From assembly GCF_008698145.1 (NCBI RefSeq), contig NZ_RZNZ01000004.1, positions 62,001 to 126,000 on the forward strand: a stretch of DNA of 64,000 bases. Reading direction: 5' to 3'. Made by a program: the position numbers and the translations under genes. Below the pieces are notes generated by a model. It made no database searches. It saw nothing but the letters and a program-made list of their open reading frames with translations, and was not told the DNA's origin. Origin of the DNA: Bifidobacterium vespertilionis. Lineage in GTDB: Bacteria; Actinomycetota; Actinomycetes; Actinomycetales; Bifidobacteriaceae. Below are positions 9,044 through 19,273 of the stretch, one piece after another; position 1 is the first letter of the stretch, and each line of letters starts with the position of its first letter.

Positions 9044-9583
9044 TTACTTACCAGCCTTTCCAGCCTTGCGCAGGATGTGCTCGTCGGCGTACTTGATGCC
9101 CTTGCCCTTGTACGGTTCCGGAGCACGGAGCTTACGGATGTTAGCCGCGATCTGGCCGACCTGCTGCTTGTCGGTGCCCTTCACAACCACCTCGTTCGGG
9201 TTCGGCAGCTCGAAGGTGATGCCTTCGGGAGCGTCCACCGTGATGGTGTGGGAGTAGCCGAGGGAGAACTCGATGCTCTTGCCCTTCATGGCGGCACGGT
9301 AACCGGTGCCGACGATGAGCAGGTGCTTCTCGTAGCCGTCGTGAACGCCCTTCACCATGGAGGCGATGATGGCGCGGGACAGGCCGTGCTTGGCGCGGGT
9401 GGGACGAAGGTCGTCGGCCGGGGTCAGGACAATCTCGTTGCCCTCGACCACAGCGGTGATGCCTTCGGGGATGACGTAGGAATCGGAACCCTTGGCGCCC
9501 TTGGCGGCGAAGTTCTGACCATCGATCGTAACTTCAACGCCGGCGGGGATGGCGACGGGGAGCTTACCAATATGCGATGCCAT
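9044..9583 (-). CDS. rplF: 50S ribosomal protein L6
   Basis: A 179-residue protein near the factor-binding site of the large subunit. N-terminus [20 protein letters not shown] and C-terminal [11 protein letters not shown] motif are canonical. Located between rpsH and rplR in the usual order. Confidence 0.97.
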   Translation of the reverse strand: MASHIGKLPVAIPAGVEVTIDGQNFAAKGAKGSDSYVIPEGITAVVEGNEIVLTPADDLRPTRAKHGLSRAIIASMVKGVHDGYEKHLLIVGTGYRAAMKGKSIEFSLGYSHTITVDAPEGITFELPNPNEVVVKGTDKQQVGQIAANIRKLRAPEPYKGKGIKYADEHILRKAGKAGK

Positions 9584-9600
9584 GTTTCAGCTCTCCTTTC

Positions 9601-9999
9601 TCACCACACGAAGGCGACGATCTCGCCGCCAATGCCCTTGTCCAGGCATTCCTTCTGGGTCAACAGTCCCGAGCTAGTCGAGATGATGGCGATGCCGAGG
9701 CCGCCCAAAGGCATGGGCAGGGAATCGGACTTCGCGTAGCGACGCAGGCCCGGCTTGGAGATGCGCTTGATGCCCTGGATGGAGCGCTCGCCGTTCGGAC
9801 CGTACTTGAGGGTCACCTCAAGGGTCTGGCCGACCTTCGCCTCTTTGGCGGAGAAGTCGGCGATGTAGCCTTCGCGCTTGAGGATCTGCGCGATGTTGGC
9901 CTTGAACTTGGAGTACGGCATGTCAACAGTGGTGTGCTTAGCCGCGCTCGCGTTACGCAGACGCGTGAGCATGTCTGCGATCGGATCTGTCATTGTCAT
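9601..9999 (-). CDS. rpsH: 30S ribosomal protein S8
   Basis: A 132-residue 16S rRNA-binding protein with [15 protein letters not shown] at the start and the STSSGLLT motif near the end. In E. coli S8 represses the spc operon by binding its mRNA; no matching site was identified here. The start could be the first or second Met (MTMTD). Confidence 0.97.
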   Translation of the reverse strand: MTMTDPIADMLTRLRNASAAKHTTVDMPYSKFKANIAQILKREGYIADFSAKEAKVGQTLEVTLKYGPNGERSIQGIKRISKPGLRRYAKSDSLPMPLGGLGIAIISTSSGLLTQKECLDKGIGGEIVAFVW

Positions 10000-10085
10000 T
10001 GTGGGCTTATGCCCTTTCTCGTCGTGGTTTCCGCCGCCCGCCCGTTGTGAAACGGGCTAAGGCCGCGGACCTTCAACGTCGATGT

Positions 10086-10271
10086 TTACCAACTGGACTT
10101 CGTCACGCCGGGCAGCTCGCCGCGGTGAGCCTTCTCACGAAGGCAGATGCGGCACAGGCCGAACTTGCGATACACGGAATGGGGACGACCGCACACCTGG
10201 CAGCGCGTGTAGGCACGCACCTTGAACTTCGGCTTGCCGGCCGCCTTCTCCTTAAGAGCGGTTTTTGCCAT
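10086..10271 (-). CDS. rpsN: 30S ribosomal protein S14, zinc-binding type
   Basis: A 61-residue S14 of the short, zinc-ribbon type. The four ligands are Cys24, Cys27, Cys40 and Cys43 (CQVC...CRIC). The zinc-free paralog used under zinc limitation is longer and lacks these. One base separates the gene from rplE. Confidence 0.96.
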   Translation of the reverse strand: MAKTALKEKAAGKPKFKVRAYTRCQVCGRPHSVYRKFGLCRICLREKAHRGELPGVTKSSW

Positions 10272-10272
10272 A

Positions 10273-10854
10273 TCAGTTCTCCTTGAAGGGGAAGCCGAGG
10301 TGCTTGAGGAGCACGCGGGCCTCCTGGTCGTCCTTGGTGCTGGTCACCACGGTGATGTCCATACCGCGCTGGTGATCGATCGAATCCGGATCGATCTCGT
10401 GGAACATGGACTGCTCGGTGAGACCAAAGTTGTAGTTGCCCTGGCCGTCGAACTGGTTGCCGCTGATGCCGCGGAAATCGCGGATGCGCGGCAGGGCCAG
10501 CGTCAGAAGACGATCCAGGAACTCCCACATGCGGTCGCCACGCAGGGTGACAAACGCGCCGATGGCCTGGCCCTCACGCAGGTGGAACTGCGCGACGGAC
10601 TTCTTGGCCTTGGTGATCTTCGGCTTCTGGCCGGTGATCAGCGTGAGGTCCTTGACGGCGCCTTCGATGAGCTTGGAGTCGCGAGCGGCGGCACCCACAC
10701 CCATGGAGACGACGACCTTCTGGAGGCGCGCCACCTGCATCGGGTTGGTGTACTTGAACTCCTTCTCGAGCTCGGGGACGATGACGTCCTTGTACTGCTG
10801 CTTCAAGCGCGGGACAGCAGGCGCTTCAACTGCAGTGGTAGTTTCTTCGCTCAT
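10273..10854 (-). CDS. rplE: 50S ribosomal protein L5
   Basis: A 193-residue 5S rRNA-binding protein of the central protuberance. The core begins near residue 16 ([18 protein letters not shown]) after a short acidic extension. The start overlaps the rplX stop by four bases, indicating coupling. Confidence 0.97.
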   Translation of the reverse strand: MSEETTTAVEAPAVPRLKQQYKDVIVPELEKEFKYTNPMQVARLQKVVVSMGVGAAARDSKLIEGAVKDLTLITGQKPKITKAKKSVAQFHLREGQAIGAFVTLRGDRMWEFLDRLLTLALPRIRDFRGISGNQFDGQGNYNFGLTEQSMFHEIDPDSIDHQRGMDITVVTSTKDDQEARVLLKHLGFPFKEN

Positions 10855-11186
10855 GCCAGCTCCTTGCCTGACTTCTTGGCCACGCGGACGCGCACGGTCT
10901 TCACCTTGCCGTCACGGGCTTCTTCCTTGACGATCACGCCGACGCGGGTGGGCTTGCCGGTCTCCGGGTCGATCAGCATCACGTTGGAGCGATGGATCGG
11001 AGCCTCGGCGGAGACGATGCCGGCCTGCTGGCCCTGCTGGGTGGCGCGCACGTGCTTCTTGACGATCTGGACGCCCTCGACGATCAGACGATCGTCCTTC
11101 AGGACGCGGAGGACCTTGCCCTCCTTGCCGCGATCCTTGCCGCGGATGACCTTCACCTGGTCGCCGGTCTTGATCTTGGCTACCAT
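10851..11186 (-). CDS. rplX: 50S ribosomal protein L24
   Basis: A 111-residue assembly-initiator protein of the large subunit. The KOW motif is visible at the N-terminus ([20 protein letters not shown]). Two bases after rplN. Confidence 0.97.
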   Translation of the reverse strand: MVAKIKTGDQVKVIRGKDRGKEGKVLRVLKDDRLIVEGVQIVKKHVRATQQGQQAGIVSAEAPIHRSNVMLIDPETGKPTRVGVIVKEEARDGKVKTVRVRVAKKSGKELA

Positions 11187-11188
11187 AA

Positions 11189-11557
11189 TCAGATCACCTC
11201 CGGGGCGAGGGACACGATACGCATGAAGCGCCTGTCGCGCAGCTCACGAGCGATCGGTCCAAAGATACGCGTGCCCTTCGGTTCACGGCCGGAGCCGAGA
11301 ATGACGGCGGCGTTCTCATCGAACTTGATGTAGGAGCCGTCCACACGACGGTACTCCTTGACGGTACGGACGACAACGGCCTTGACCACATCGCCCTTCT
11401 TGACCGACCCGCCAGGGATGGCATCCTTGACGGAGGCGACGATCACGTCGCCCAGGCCGGCATAGCGTCGCTTCGAACCGCCGAGCACGCGGATGGCAAG
11501 GAGTTCCTTGGCACCCGTGTTGTCGGCGACATGAAGCCGCGTTTCCTGCTGAATCAT
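11189..11557 (-). CDS. rplN: 50S ribosomal protein L14
   Basis: A 122-residue protein at the subunit interface, with the canonical [20 protein letters not shown] start and [13 protein letters not shown] near the end. It opens the spc-type half of the cluster. A 124-base gap with a long hairpin separates it from rpsQ, in contrast to the very tight spacing elsewhere. Confidence 0.97.
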   Translation of the reverse strand: MIQQETRLHVADNTGAKELLAIRVLGGSKRRYAGLGDVIVASVKDAIPGGSVKKGDVVKAVVVRTVKEYRRVDGSYIKFDENAAVILGSGREPKGTRIFGPIARELRDRRFMRIVSLAPEVI

Positions 11558-11588
11558 TGATTCTCCTTAGCCGCGCTGGTTCTCCCCG

Positions 11589-11661
11589 TACACCAAGCGG
11601 AGCGAGGGCACAATCCTTCCTATTCAGGACAGAATCATGCCTCCGCTCCGTCTGGTGTACG
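11589..11661. promoter_or_regulatory. Long imperfect hairpin between rpsQ and rplN
   Basis: GTACACCA (11589-11596) pairs with TGGTGTAC (11654-11661), and the next bases, AGCGGAGCGAGG against CCTCCGCTCCGTC, extend the stem to about 20 pairs with few mismatches. No T-run follows on the minus strand, so a simple terminator is unlikely. It may be a processing site, attenuator or protein-binding structure at the S10/spc boundary. Confidence 0.55.
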
Positions 11662-11681
11662 CGGAGCCTTGCCGAACTTGT

Positions 11682-11951
11682 TTACTTGGCGCGCTCGATG
11701 ATGGATTCGAGACGCCAACGCTTGGTCTTGCTCAGAGGCCGAGTCTCCATAATACTCACAAAATCGCCAATGTGCGCGGCGTTTTGCTCATCATGGGCCT
11801 TGACCTTGCTGGTGGTACGGACGACCTTGCCGTACAGCGGGTGGGTCGAACGGTGCTCGAGCTCGACGGTGATGGTCTTGTCCATCTTGTCGGACACGAC
11901 AAAACCGCGACGAACCTTGCGGGAATTGCGCTCCTGCTGTTCCTCAGCCAT
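11682..11951 (-). CDS. rpsQ: 30S ribosomal protein S17
   Basis: An 89-residue OB-fold protein that binds 16S rRNA early in assembly. The [19 protein letters not shown] start and [20 protein letters not shown] block are canonical. Two bases after rpmC; last gene before the hairpin gap at 11589-11661. Confidence 0.97.
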   Translation of the reverse strand: MAEEQQERNSRKVRRGFVVSDKMDKTITVELEHRSTHPLYGKVVRTTSKVKAHDEQNAAHIGDFVSIMETRPLSKTKRWRLESIIERAK

Positions 11952-11953
11952 GC

Positions 11954-12217
11954 TTACTTCTCCTCAGCCTTAGTCTCGGTGGATTCCTCGGCCGGCGTCG
12001 GGACGATGCCCAGCTCGCGCTCGCGCAGCACGGTGTACATGCGCGCGATGTCGCGCTTGACAGCCTTCAGACGGGAGGTGTTGTCGAGCTGACCGGTGGC
12101 CAGCTGGAAACGGAGGTTGAAGAGCTCCTCCTTGGACTTCTTGAGGAAGTCCTCGATCTCAGCATTGGTCTTCTCAGTCAGGTTCTTGATGGAATATTCC
12201 TTGGTTCCGACTGCCAT
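11954..12217 (-). CDS. rpmC: 50S ribosomal protein L29
   Basis: An 87-residue L29 near the exit tunnel. The helical-hairpin core ([18 protein letters not shown]) is clear, followed by an acidic tail ([12 protein letters not shown]) beyond the usual length of about 65. The start codon shares its A with the rplP stop (TGATG). Confidence 0.96.
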   Translation of the reverse strand: MAVGTKEYSIKNLTEKTNAEIEDFLKKSKEELFNLRFQLATGQLDNTSRLKAVKRDIARMYTVLRERELGIVPTPAEESTETKAEEK

Positions 12218-12636
12218 CAGATGTCACCGCCTTCACGAGAAATCACACGGCACTTCATGGGGAGCTTGTCGATGGCGCGGCGCAGGGCCTCGCGAGCGAC
12301 ATCCTCGGACACGCCGCCGATCTCGAAGAGCACGCGACCCGGGTGGATGTTGGCGATCCAGAACTCCGGGGCACCCTTACCGGAACCCATTCGGGCGCCG
12401 AGGGCGTGCTTGGTCAGCGGACGATCGGGGAAGATGTTGATCCACACACGACCGCCACGCTTGATGTAGCGGGTCATGGCGATACGAGCAGCCTCGATCT
12501 GACGGTTGGTGATGTAGGCCGGGGCAAGCGCCTGGATGCCGTAATCGCCGAAGGCGACGTTGGCGCCGCCCTTGGTCATGCCATGGCGGTCCGGACGGTG
12601 CTGCTTACGGTACTTGGTCCTCTTTGGGATAAGCAT
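12217..12636 (-). CDS. rplP: 50S ribosomal protein L16
   Basis: A 139-residue protein near the A-site tRNA. The start at 12636 gives [19 protein letters not shown], the family N-terminus; the reading frame stays open upstream across rpsC but that part is a shadow. [14 protein letters not shown] and [12 protein letters not shown] are intact. Confidence 0.97.
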   Translation of the reverse strand: MLIPKRTKYRKQHRPDRHGMTKGGANVAFGDYGIQALAPAYITNRQIEAARIAMTRYIKRGGRVWINIFPDRPLTKHALGARMGSGKGAPEFWIANIHPGRVLFEIGGVSEDVAREALRRAIDKLPMKCRVISREGGDI

Positions 12637-12640
12637 CAGC

Positions 12641-13447
12641 TCACTCCTTCGTTTCCGTGGCGGCAGGAGCCTCGGCGGCCTGGGCGGCCTCGGGGGCGGC
12701 CTGCTGCTGGGCCTCGGCGGAACGGTTGCCACGGCGCGGACGACGATCACGGTCGCCACGACGGCCGGGGCGGTTGTTCTGCTGAGCCTGCTGCTCTTCG
12801 AACTCACGCTCGGTCATATCGCCCTTGTAGATCCACACCTTGACGCCGATGCGGCCGTAGGTGGTCTTGGCCTCGAAGAAGCCGTAATCAATCAGGGCGC
12901 GCAGGGTCTGCAGCGGAACACGACCCTCGCGGTAGAACTCGGAACGGCTCATTTCCGCGCCGCCAAGACGGCCGGAGAGCTTGATGCGGATGCCCTTGGC
13001 GCCAGCACGCATAGCGTCCTGCTGGGCCTTGCGCATCGCGCGGCGGAAGGTGACGCGGTTGGTCAGCTGCTCGGCGATGCCCTGAGCGACGAGCTGGGCG
13101 TCCAGCGCGGCGTTCTTGACCTCGAAGATGTTCAGCTGGACCTGCTTGCCGGTCAGCTTCTCGAGCTTGGCGCGAACCTTCTCGGCCTCGGCGCCACGGC
13201 GACCGATCACGATGCCCGGACGGGCGGTGTGGATGTCCACACGCACGCGGTCACGGGTGCGCTCGATCACGATGCGGGACACGCCCGCGCGCTCGAGATC
13301 CTTGTTCATGGCCTTGCGGATCTTGTCGTCCTCAAGGACGAAATCGCGATAACGCTCGCCGGCCTTGACGGAATCGGAGAACCACTTGGAACGGTGGTTC
13401 TCGGTGATGCCCAGACGGTAGCCAAAGGGATTGATCTTCTGACCCAT
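12641..13447 (-). CDS. rpsC: 30S ribosomal protein S3
   Basis: A 268-residue S3 with [20 protein letters not shown] at the start, the KH domain near residues 40-110 and the C-terminal S3 domain to about 210. The last 55 or so residues are a low-complexity tail rich in Gln, Arg and Ala, as in many Actinobacteria. Confidence 0.97.
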   Translation of the reverse strand: MGQKINPFGYRLGITENHRSKWFSDSVKAGERYRDFVLEDDKIRKAMNKDLERAGVSRIVIERTRDRVRVDIHTARPGIVIGRRGAEAEKVRAKLEKLTGKQVQLNIFEVKNAALDAQLVAQGIAEQLTNRVTFRRAMRKAQQDAMRAGAKGIRIKLSGRLGGAEMSRSEFYREGRVPLQTLRALIDYGFFEAKTTYGRIGVKVWIYKGDMTEREFEEQQAQQNNRPGRRGDRDRRPRRGNRSAEAQQQAAPEAAQAAEAPAATETKE

Positions 13448-13449
13448 CT

Positions 13450-13809
13450 TTAGCGGGCTCCTTCCTTGCTAGCGACGATCACGGTGATGTGGGAGGTGCG
13501 CTTGTTGATACGAGCGGCACGACCCTGGGCACGAGCGCGGAAACGCTTCAGCGTCACGCCCTCATCAACGTAGGTCTCCTTGATGACCAGATCGTTCTCG
13601 CGGAACGCCTCGTTGGCCTTGTCGGCCTTCACGCGGGCGTTGGCGATGGCGCTCTCGAGGACCTTGCGGACCGGAAGGGCCGCGTCCTGGGGAGCGAACT
13701 TCAGAATGGTGATGGCTTCGGTCGCCTGCTTGCCTCGGATGAGGTCGACCATGCGGCGAGCCTTGCGCGGCGTCACGCGGACGTGACGAGCGATTGCTTT
13801 AGCTTCCAT
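13450..13809 (-). CDS. rplV: 50S ribosomal protein L22
   Basis: A 119-residue protein lining the exit tunnel. [20 protein letters not shown] is typical, and the [20 protein letters not shown] segment forms the tunnel hairpin, the site of macrolide-resistance changes in other bacteria. Confidence 0.97.
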   Translation of the reverse strand: MEAKAIARHVRVTPRKARRMVDLIRGKQATEAITILKFAPQDAALPVRKVLESAIANARVKADKANEAFRENDLVIKETYVDEGVTLKRFRARAQGRAARINKRTSHITVIVASKEGAR

Positions 13810-13822
13810 GTGTCCTTACTCC

Positions 13823-14101
13823 TTAGCGGCGTGCCTTCTTGTCGTCCTTCACATGACCCTTGAAGGTCTTGGTCGGGGCGAACTCTCCGAGCTTGTGGCC
13901 AACCATGGCCTCGGTGACGAACACCGGGACGTGCTTGCGGCCATCGTGAACAGCGAAGGTGTGTCCGATGAAATCAGGGGTGATCATCGAACGGCGCGAC
14001 CACGTCTTGATGACGTTCTTCGTGCCCTTCTCGTTCTGCTCGTCGACTTTCTTCTGCAAGTGGGCGTCGACGAAGGGGCCCTTCTTGATGCTACGAGTCA
14101 T
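13823..14101 (-). CDS. rpsS: 30S ribosomal protein S19
   Basis: A 92-residue protein of the 30S head. [19 protein letters not shown] and the C-terminal [20 protein letters not shown] are canonical. Located between rplB and rplV. Confidence 0.97.
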   Translation of the reverse strand: MTRSIKKGPFVDAHLQKKVDEQNEKGTKNVIKTWSRRSMITPDFIGHTFAVHDGRKHVPVFVTEAMVGHKLGEFAPTKTFKGHVKDDKKARR

Positions 14102-14116
14102 CTTCTCGCTACTCCC

Positions 14117-14947
14117 TTACTTGCGGTTCTTACCATTCGGGCGGCGACGAACGATCATCTTGTTCGAAGCCTTCTTCGGACGACGGGTACGGACCTCGCC
14201 CTTGCCCCAAGGAGACACCGGCGGCTTGCCACCGCGGGTACGACCGCCATGCGGGTGGTCGACCGGGTTCATGGACTCACCACGGGTGATCGGGCGACGG
14301 CCGAGCCAACGGGCACGACCGGCCTTGCCGAGCTGGATGTTGGCGTGGTCCTCGTTGCCGACCTCACCAACGGTGGCGCGGCAGCGGGCATCCACGTTGC
14401 GGATCTCGCCGGAGGGCATACGCAGCTGGGCGTACGCACCGTCCTTGGCGACGAGCTGCACGGCGGCGCCGGCGGAGCGGGCGATCTTCGCGCCACCCAG
14501 CGGGCGGAGCTCGATGTTGTGCACCACGGTACCGGTCGGGATGTTCTTCAGCGGCAGGTTGTTGCCCGGCTTGATGTCGGCCTGCTCACCGGTCTCGATG
14601 ACGTCACCCTGCTGGATGCCCTTCGGGGCGATGATGTAGCGCTTCTCGCCATCCGCGTAGTGCAGGAGGGCGATGCGGGCGGAACGGTTCGGGTCGTACT
14701 CGATGTGAGCGACCTTAGCGGGCACGCCGTCCTTGTCCCAACGCTTGAAATCGATGAGACGGTAGGCGCGCTTGTTGCCGCCACCACGGTGGCGGGAGGT
14801 GATACGGCCGTAGGAGTTGCGGCCGCCGGTCTTGGTCAGCTTGCGAACCAGCGACTTCTCAGGCGTGGAGCGCGTGAGATCGGAGAAATCCGAAACGGAC
14901 GCGTTGCGACGGCCTGCAGTCGTCGGCTTATAAACGCGGATAGCCAT
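14117..14947 (-). CDS. rplB: 50S ribosomal protein L2
   Basis: A 276-residue protein needed for subunit joining and peptidyl-transferase assembly. The conserved [18 protein letters not shown] segment with the key His is present near the C-terminus. Confidence 0.97.
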   Translation of the reverse strand: MAIRVYKPTTAGRRNASVSDFSDLTRSTPEKSLVRKLTKTGGRNSYGRITSRHRGGGNKRAYRLIDFKRWDKDGVPAKVAHIEYDPNRSARIALLHYADGEKRYIIAPKGIQQGDVIETGEQADIKPGNNLPLKNIPTGTVVHNIELRPLGGAKIARSAGAAVQLVAKDGAYAQLRMPSGEIRNVDARCRATVGEVGNEDHANIQLGKAGRARWLGRRPITRGESMNPVDHPHGGRTRGGKPPVSPWGKGEVRTRRPKKASNKMIVRRRPNGKNRK

Positions 14948-14983
14948 AATATAGTTCTTCCTTTAACTTTTGTCGGCTAGCCT

Positions 14984-15280
14984 TCAGTTGCCGAAGATGT
15001 CGATCGTCTGGCCCTCGGCCACGGTCACGATGGCGCGCTTCTGGGTCACGCGCTGGCCGAAGCCGTAGCGGGTGCGCTTCACCTTGCCGATGCGGGTGAG
15101 GGTGTTGACGTTCGTCACCTTGACCTTGAAGATCTGCTCGATGGCCTGCTTGATCTGGACCTTGTTGGCGTCCTTGGCCACCACGAAGGTGTACTGGCCG
15201 CGGTCAGAGTTGGCGTAGCTCTTCTCGGAGACGACGGGCTTGATGATCACGTCGTGCGCGGGGTTGTGGATAGCTGCCAT
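14984..15280 (-). CDS. rplW: 50S ribosomal protein L23
   Basis: A 98-residue protein at the tunnel exit, where trigger factor and SRP dock. [13 protein letters not shown] near the start and the [14 protein letters not shown]-like loop ([16 protein letters not shown]) fit the family. Five bases after rplD. Confidence 0.97.
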   Translation of the reverse strand: MAAIHNPAHDVIIKPVVSEKSYANSDRGQYTFVVAKDANKVQIKQAIEQIFKVKVTNVNTLTRIGKVKRTRYGFGQRVTQKRAIVTVAEGQTIDIFGN

Positions 15281-15285
15281 GTGGA

Positions 15286-15951
15286 TCAGGCCTCCTTGGT
15301 CTCAGCCTGGGGAGCCTTCGCGGCGAGGAAGGCCTCGAAGCCCTCCTTGGAGAAGACAACGTCCTCGGCGGTGACCACGTCGTAAGTGTTGAGCTGATCG
15401 GCGAAAATCGGGTGGACGTTCGGCATGTTGCGAACGGACAGCCACTCGTTCACGTTTTCGCGGGAGAGGACGACCGTGGTGAAACGGTTCTCGGTCACGG
15501 CCAGAGCCTTGACGGCGGCCTTGGTGGACGGAGTGTCGATGACACCGAAGTCAACCACGTGCACGCGTCCGGCGTTGGCGCGATCGGAAAGGATGTAGCG
15601 CAGGGCTGCAGCCTTCATCTTCTTGGGGGTGCGCTGGGAGTAGTCGCGCGGCTGCGGGCCGTGCACAACGCCACCGTGGTACCACTGGGGAGCGCGGATC
15701 GAGCCCTGACGAGCGCGACCGGTGCCCTTCTGCTTCCACGGCTTACGGCCACCACCGGAAACCATGCCACGGGTCTTGGTGGCGTGGGTGCCGGCGCGAG
15801 CGGCCGCGAGCTGGGCGATGACGACCTGGTGGATCAGCGGGATGCGGGTCTGGATCTCCTCGGCGGTGTGGCCGAAGATCTCAGCGGGGGCGTCGACCGT
15901 GCCGGCCGACTGGCCCTGGGCGTCCGTGATGTTCAGAGCGATGTTAGCCAT
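15286..15951 (-). CDS. rplD: 50S ribosomal protein L4
   Basis: A 221-residue protein. The long tunnel loop [19 protein letters not shown] is present near residues 65-85. In E. coli L4 also controls the S10 operon; no leader target was identified here. Confidence 0.97.
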   Translation of the reverse strand: MANIALNITDAQGQSAGTVDAPAEIFGHTAEEIQTRIPLIHQVVIAQLAAARAGTHATKTRGMVSGGGRKPWKQKGTGRARQGSIRAPQWYHGGVVHGPQPRDYSQRTPKKMKAAALRYILSDRANAGRVHVVDFGVIDTPSTKAAVKALAVTENRFTTVVLSRENVNEWLSVRNMPNVHPIFADQLNTYDVVTAEDVVFSKEGFEAFLAAKAPQAETKEA

Positions 15952-15957
15952 GATTTA

Positions 15958-16611
15958 TCAGGCTCCCTTCACTGCGGTGCGGACGAGGACGATGCTGCCC
16001 TTGGGGCCGGGGACGGCGCCCTTGAGCGCGAGCACGCCGTTCTCCACGTCGGTGGAGACGACGGTCAGGTTCTGCACGGTGGCGGTGACGTGACCCATGC
16101 GGCCAGCCATGCGCTTGCCCTTGAGGATACGACCCGGGGTGGCGCATGCGCCGACGGAACCGGGGCGACGCTCGTTCTTGTGAGAACCGTGGGAACGACG
16201 GTAGGACTTGAAGCCCCAACGCTTGATGGTGCCGGCGAAGCCCTTGCCCTTCGTGGTGCCGGTCACGTCGACCTCGGAACCCTCCGGGAACACCTCGGCG
16301 GTGATCTCCTGACCGGGCTCGTAGGTCTCGGCGTCCTCGGTGCGCACCTCGACGAGGTGGCGACGCGGGGTGACGCCGGCCTTGGCAAAGTGGCCAGCGA
16401 GCGGCTTGGTCACCTTGCGCGGATCAATCTGGCCGTAGCCGATCTGGACGGCCTTGTAGCCGTCGGTCTCCTCGGACTTGACGGCGGTCACCACGTTGGT
16501 GGAAACCTCCACCAGGGTGACGGGGACGAAGAAGCCATTCTCGTCCCAAACCTGAGACATGCCGAGCTTCTTGCCGAGCATAGCCTTGTGGCTACCACGC
16601 TGCGAAGTCAT
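15958..16611 (-). CDS. rplC: 50S ribosomal protein L3
   Basis: A 217-residue protein with [15 protein letters not shown] near the start and the core-penetrating loop ([20 protein letters not shown]) near residues 105-130. GGAGG lies eight bases before the start at 16611. Confidence 0.96.
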   Translation of the reverse strand: MTSQRGSHKAMLGKKLGMSQVWDENGFFVPVTLVEVSTNVVTAVKSEETDGYKAVQIGYGQIDPRKVTKPLAGHFAKAGVTPRRHLVEVRTEDAETYEPGQEITAEVFPEGSEVDVTGTTKGKGFAGTIKRWGFKSYRRSHGSHKNERRPGSVGACATPGRILKGKRMAGRMGHVTATVQNLTVVSTDVENGVLALKGAVPGPKGSIVLVRTAVKGA

Positions 16612-16628
16612 AATGGTTCCCTCCTCCC

Positions 16629-16937
16629 TTACAGCTTGATCTCGATGTTGACGTCTGCGGGCAGATCAATGTGCATCAGGGAGTCCACAGCCTTCGGAGT
16701 GGGGTCCACGATGTCGATGAGGCGCTTGTGCGTGCGCATCTCAAAGTGCTCGCGAGAATCCTTGTACTTGTGAGGAGAACGGATAACACAGAAAACGTTC
16801 TTCTCGGTCGGCAGCGGAACGGGGCCAACAACAGTTGCGCCCGCGTTCGTCACCGTTTCGACGATCTTCTTCGCCGATTGGTCGATGACCTCGTGGTCAT
16901 AGGACTTAAGCCTGATGCGGATTTTCTGTCCCGCCAT
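16629..16937 (-). CDS. rpsJ: 30S ribosomal protein S10
   Basis: A 102-residue protein with [20 protein letters not shown] at the start and VDIVDPTPK-like [20 protein letters not shown] at the end. First gene of the S10 cluster. The 286 bases upstream hold the operon promoter by position, but I could not fix a convincing -35/-10 pair. Confidence 0.97.
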   Translation of the reverse strand: MAGQKIRIRLKSYDHEVIDQSAKKIVETVTNAGATVVGPVPLPTEKNVFCVIRSPHKYKDSREHFEMRTHKRLIDIVDPTPKAVDSLMHIDLPADVNIEIKL

Positions 16938-17158
16938 TGCCGTCCGCCCTTTCTAGCGATTCGTTACTATTACCAACCTGCTTTCGGGCACCGGCAGTTC
17001 GACGCACGCGGGCGAACCCGGCGGTCTTACCACATCAGTGCGTGAACCCGACCGTCCGCTTTGCGCGTAGGCCGCCTCACGCTCGCTTTTTGAATTCCAA
17101 TTTGCGAGCCCAAAACAGGCAACTTGACTATTAAAGCACAAACCCATCCCCTAGCAGA

Positions 17159-17202
17159 ATCCGGGCGTGTCGCGGACTTGTCGCGTCCACTCCAGCCCGG
17201 AT
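17159..17202 (-). terminator. Weak hairpin after the glycosyltransferase gene
   Basis: ATCCGGGC and GCCCGGAT form an 8-base-pair stem around a 28-base loop that contains a smaller GGAC/GTCC stem, 22 bases past the stop. No T-run follows, so termination is uncertain. Confidence 0.35.
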
Positions 17203-17223
17203 GCAGCCGATCCGCCGCGCGTA

Positions 17224-18195
17224 TCACTCTGCCGGATAGAAGGGCGCCGAGCAGCGGGCGCGATTGATGCGCACGGCGGCCTCCACACCGCCGTCGCCGA
17301 ATGTGGGATGACCCATGAACGACCGGGTGTGCATGGAATGCTGCAGCAGTTCGGGATGGACCTGCACGGCATCCTCCCACATGCGCAGCCGATCGCCGGC
17401 CAGCGCGTCCAATGCCAGCGCGGTCGACTCGACATGCGCGGCGTAGGACTCGCGATGCCGGCTGATGATCCGTCCCAGCGCCCGGCTGCGCCGCTCCATG
17501 TACGTCGTCCCCGACTGCCCAGGCAGCGTGCGAAGGTTCACCAGCAGCTCGTCCACCACCTCGATCCGCGCATCGGGACCGCCGGCCTCCAGCAGACCGA
17601 TGTGGAACTCCCAGTCCTCGAATCCTTCGCGCATCGACTCGTCGTATCCGCCCCGGCGCTCCCACAGGCCGCGACGCAGCAGGCATGCGGACGGGCAGCA
17701 ATCGCGAGGCAGGAAATCGGCCAAGGTCCCTCCGACTGGCCGCACCACGCCATTGAGCACGCCGAAGCATTTGAGCAAGCCGGAGGCCGCGACCACATTC
17801 GTATCGTCATGCAGTACCGGCAGCGTGCGCTCCACAAAATGAGGCAGCAGCCGATCGCCGCCATCCAGCACACATATATAAGGTGTATTCGCGAGGGCGA
17901 TGCCGGCATTGCGCGCCGCGGAAACGCCGCTGTTATGGTCCAGTCGCACGTGGTCCAGTCGCACGATGGTCACGCAATCCGCATCGTCACCGGCATGGCT
18001 TTCCGGCGTTTTCGGAGCATGCAATGCGGCATCAACGTCTGCACGATCGGCCGATCCGTCATCCACCACGATGATCCGCACCGGCCTGACGCTCTGCCCC
18101 AGCACCGATTCAACCGATTCGACGAGCCCGGTCCCCTGACCGCAGGCGGTGACCACCGCGGTGACGTCCTGCGCGATGCGCTGATGTGATGCCAT
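17224..18195 (-). CDS. Glycosyltransferase family 2
   Basis: A protein of about 323 residues with the GT-A fold of GT2: VTAVVTACGQ (strand 1), IIVVDDGS (nucleotide-binding Asp pair), SGVSAARNAGIALANTPYIC, then LDGGDRLLP in the place of the metal-binding DXD. No membrane helices are seen, so it acts at the cytoplasmic side. Acceptor and product are unknown. The second Met (18195) was chosen because AGGA lies eight bases before it; the first Met (18204) is possible. It stands alone between the S10 operon and the divergent acetolactate decarboxylase. Confidence 0.85.
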   Translation of the reverse strand: MASHQRIAQDVTAVVTACGQGTGLVESVESVLGQSVRPVRIIVVDDGSADRADVDAALHAPKTPESHAGDDADCVTIVRLDHVRLDHNSGVSAARNAGIALANTPYICVLDGGDRLLPHFVERTLPVLHDDTNVVAASGLLKCFGVLNGVVRPVGGTLADFLPRDCCPSACLLRRGLWERRGGYDESMREGFEDWEFHIGLLEAGGPDARIEVVDELLVNLRTLPGQSGTTYMERRSRALGRIISRHRESYAAHVESTALALDALAGDRLRMWEDAVQVHPELLQHSMHTRSFMGHPTFGDGGVEAAVRINRARCSAPFYPAE

Positions 18196-18267
18196 GGAAC
18201 CCATCCTACCGCCCGCAGGGCAATCGGAGTCTGGCGGGGATCGGCCGCGTGGCTTAAGGTGAGAGGC

Positions 18268-19020
18268 ATGAGCGCATCAATCGCGAAGAACATCGAACCG
18301 ATCACCGAGCACCGCGCGAATGTGCTGTACCAGCATGGCACGCTGGCGCTGCTCGTGCCCGGACTGCTTGAGGGCACCACCACGATGGGCGAACTGCTCA
18401 CGCACGGGGATACCGGCATCGGCACCGGGGAGGGATTGGACGGCGAGATCATCGTGCTCGACGGCAAGCCGTGGCGCGTGGGCCAGGGCGGTCGCGTGGA
18501 GGCCGTGCCGGACGATTTCGCGATGCCGTTCGCCACCATGCACCGCGCGGCGTTCCAGTATCAGTGCGAGCGCGCGGACATCGGCCTCGAGGAGCTCAAC
18601 CGGCGCATCGTCGAGGCGAACGGACGGGCGAACACATTCTTCGCGGTGATCGTGCGAGGCACCTTCAGCTTCATGAAGACCCGCGCCGTCATCAAACAGC
18701 AGGCCCCATACCCCACGCTCGAGGAGGTGGCCGGCCGTCAGGCGATCTTCCTTGGTCAGGATGTGCGCGGCACGATGCTGGGCTACTTCTCCCCGATCAT
18801 GTTCCATGGGGCCGCCGTGGCCGGATTCCATGAACACTTCCTCGCGGACGACCATTCGATCGGCGGCCATGTGCTGGATGCCGTGCTGGAACGCGGCGAA
18901 ATCCTCACTCAGGTGTTCGACACCCTGGTCCAGCATCTGCCCGTGGACAACCCCGAGTACCGCAACCACGACTTCACACACGACAACATCGGCGAGGCCA
19001 TCACGAATGCGGAAGGCTGA
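18268..19020 (+). CDS. budA: Acetolactate decarboxylase
   Basis: Converts 2-acetolactate to acetoin and CO2 in the cytoplasm. The 250-residue protein has the family signatures TTTMGELLTHGDTGIGT, GYFSPIMFHGAAVAGFHEHF and DDHSIGGHV, which supply the zinc-binding His residues. The ATG at 18268 is preferred to an in-frame GTG nine bases earlier, since GAGAGG precedes it. It converges with adhE; together they point to overflow and redox handling of pyruvate and acetyl-CoA, but no other acetoin gene is near. Confidence 0.93.
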   Translation: MSASIAKNIEPITEHRANVLYQHGTLALLVPGLLEGTTTMGELLTHGDTGIGTGEGLDGEIIVLDGKPWRVGQGGRVEAVPDDFAMPFATMHRAAFQYQCERADIGLEELNRRIVEANGRANTFFAVIVRGTFSFMKTRAVIKQQAPYPTLEEVAGRQAIFLGQDVRGTMLGYFSPIMFHGAAVAGFHEHFLADDHSIGGHVLDAVLERGEILTQVFDTLVQHLPVDNPEYRNHDFTHDNIGEAITNAEG

Positions 19021-19138
19021 GCCGTTAAGCTCGGAGCCCGGTGGGCTCCGAGTAGGCTCAGCCGAGCCGCCACCACGGCGGCGAGGACAACACTGAGACC
19101 GGCCGCAAGGCCGGACCCTAATTGCAGGGCCGAAGGCG
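19021..19138 (+). repeat. Multi-hairpin intergenic element related to the three-hairpin repeat
   Basis: After GCCGTTAAG come CTCGGAGCCC-GGT-GGGCTCCGAG, GCCGCC-ACCAC-GGCGGC and CCGGCC-GCAA-GGCCGG. The copy at 53046-53173 has the same layout with different stem sequences: there the first stem is GGACAGCCC-GGT-GGGCTGTCC. Changes on the two sides of the stems compensate each other, so structure seems to be kept. A fourth small stem (GGACCCT...AGGGCC) follows. Confidence 0.55.
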
Positions 19139-19200
19139 AGCCATAGCCTTGGCAGGACCGAGGTCGAATCGCCCGAAGAGCCATCACCAAAACATAACAG

Positions 19201-19256
19201 CGGCGGGGCTGGCGCTCGTTCGATGCCACTGCACCAAACGAGCGCCAGCCCCGCCG
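19201..19256 (-). terminator. Terminator of adhE
   Basis: A perfect 20-base-pair stem (left arm 19201-19220, right arm 19237-19256) with a 16-base loop starts 18 bases past the adhE stop. On the minus strand it is followed by a T-rich stretch (GTTATGTTTTG). Confidence 0.75.
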
Positions 19257-19273
19257 TCACGCTATGCCGTCAG

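Noticed and set aside
9043-9126. Longer L18 reading frame starting at 9126
   Set aside because: The extra 28 residues are a shadow of rplF and do not resemble L18.
12637-12807. Longer L16 reading frame starting at 12807
   Set aside because: The extra residues are the out-of-frame reading of the S3 tail; L16 begins at [12 protein letters not shown].
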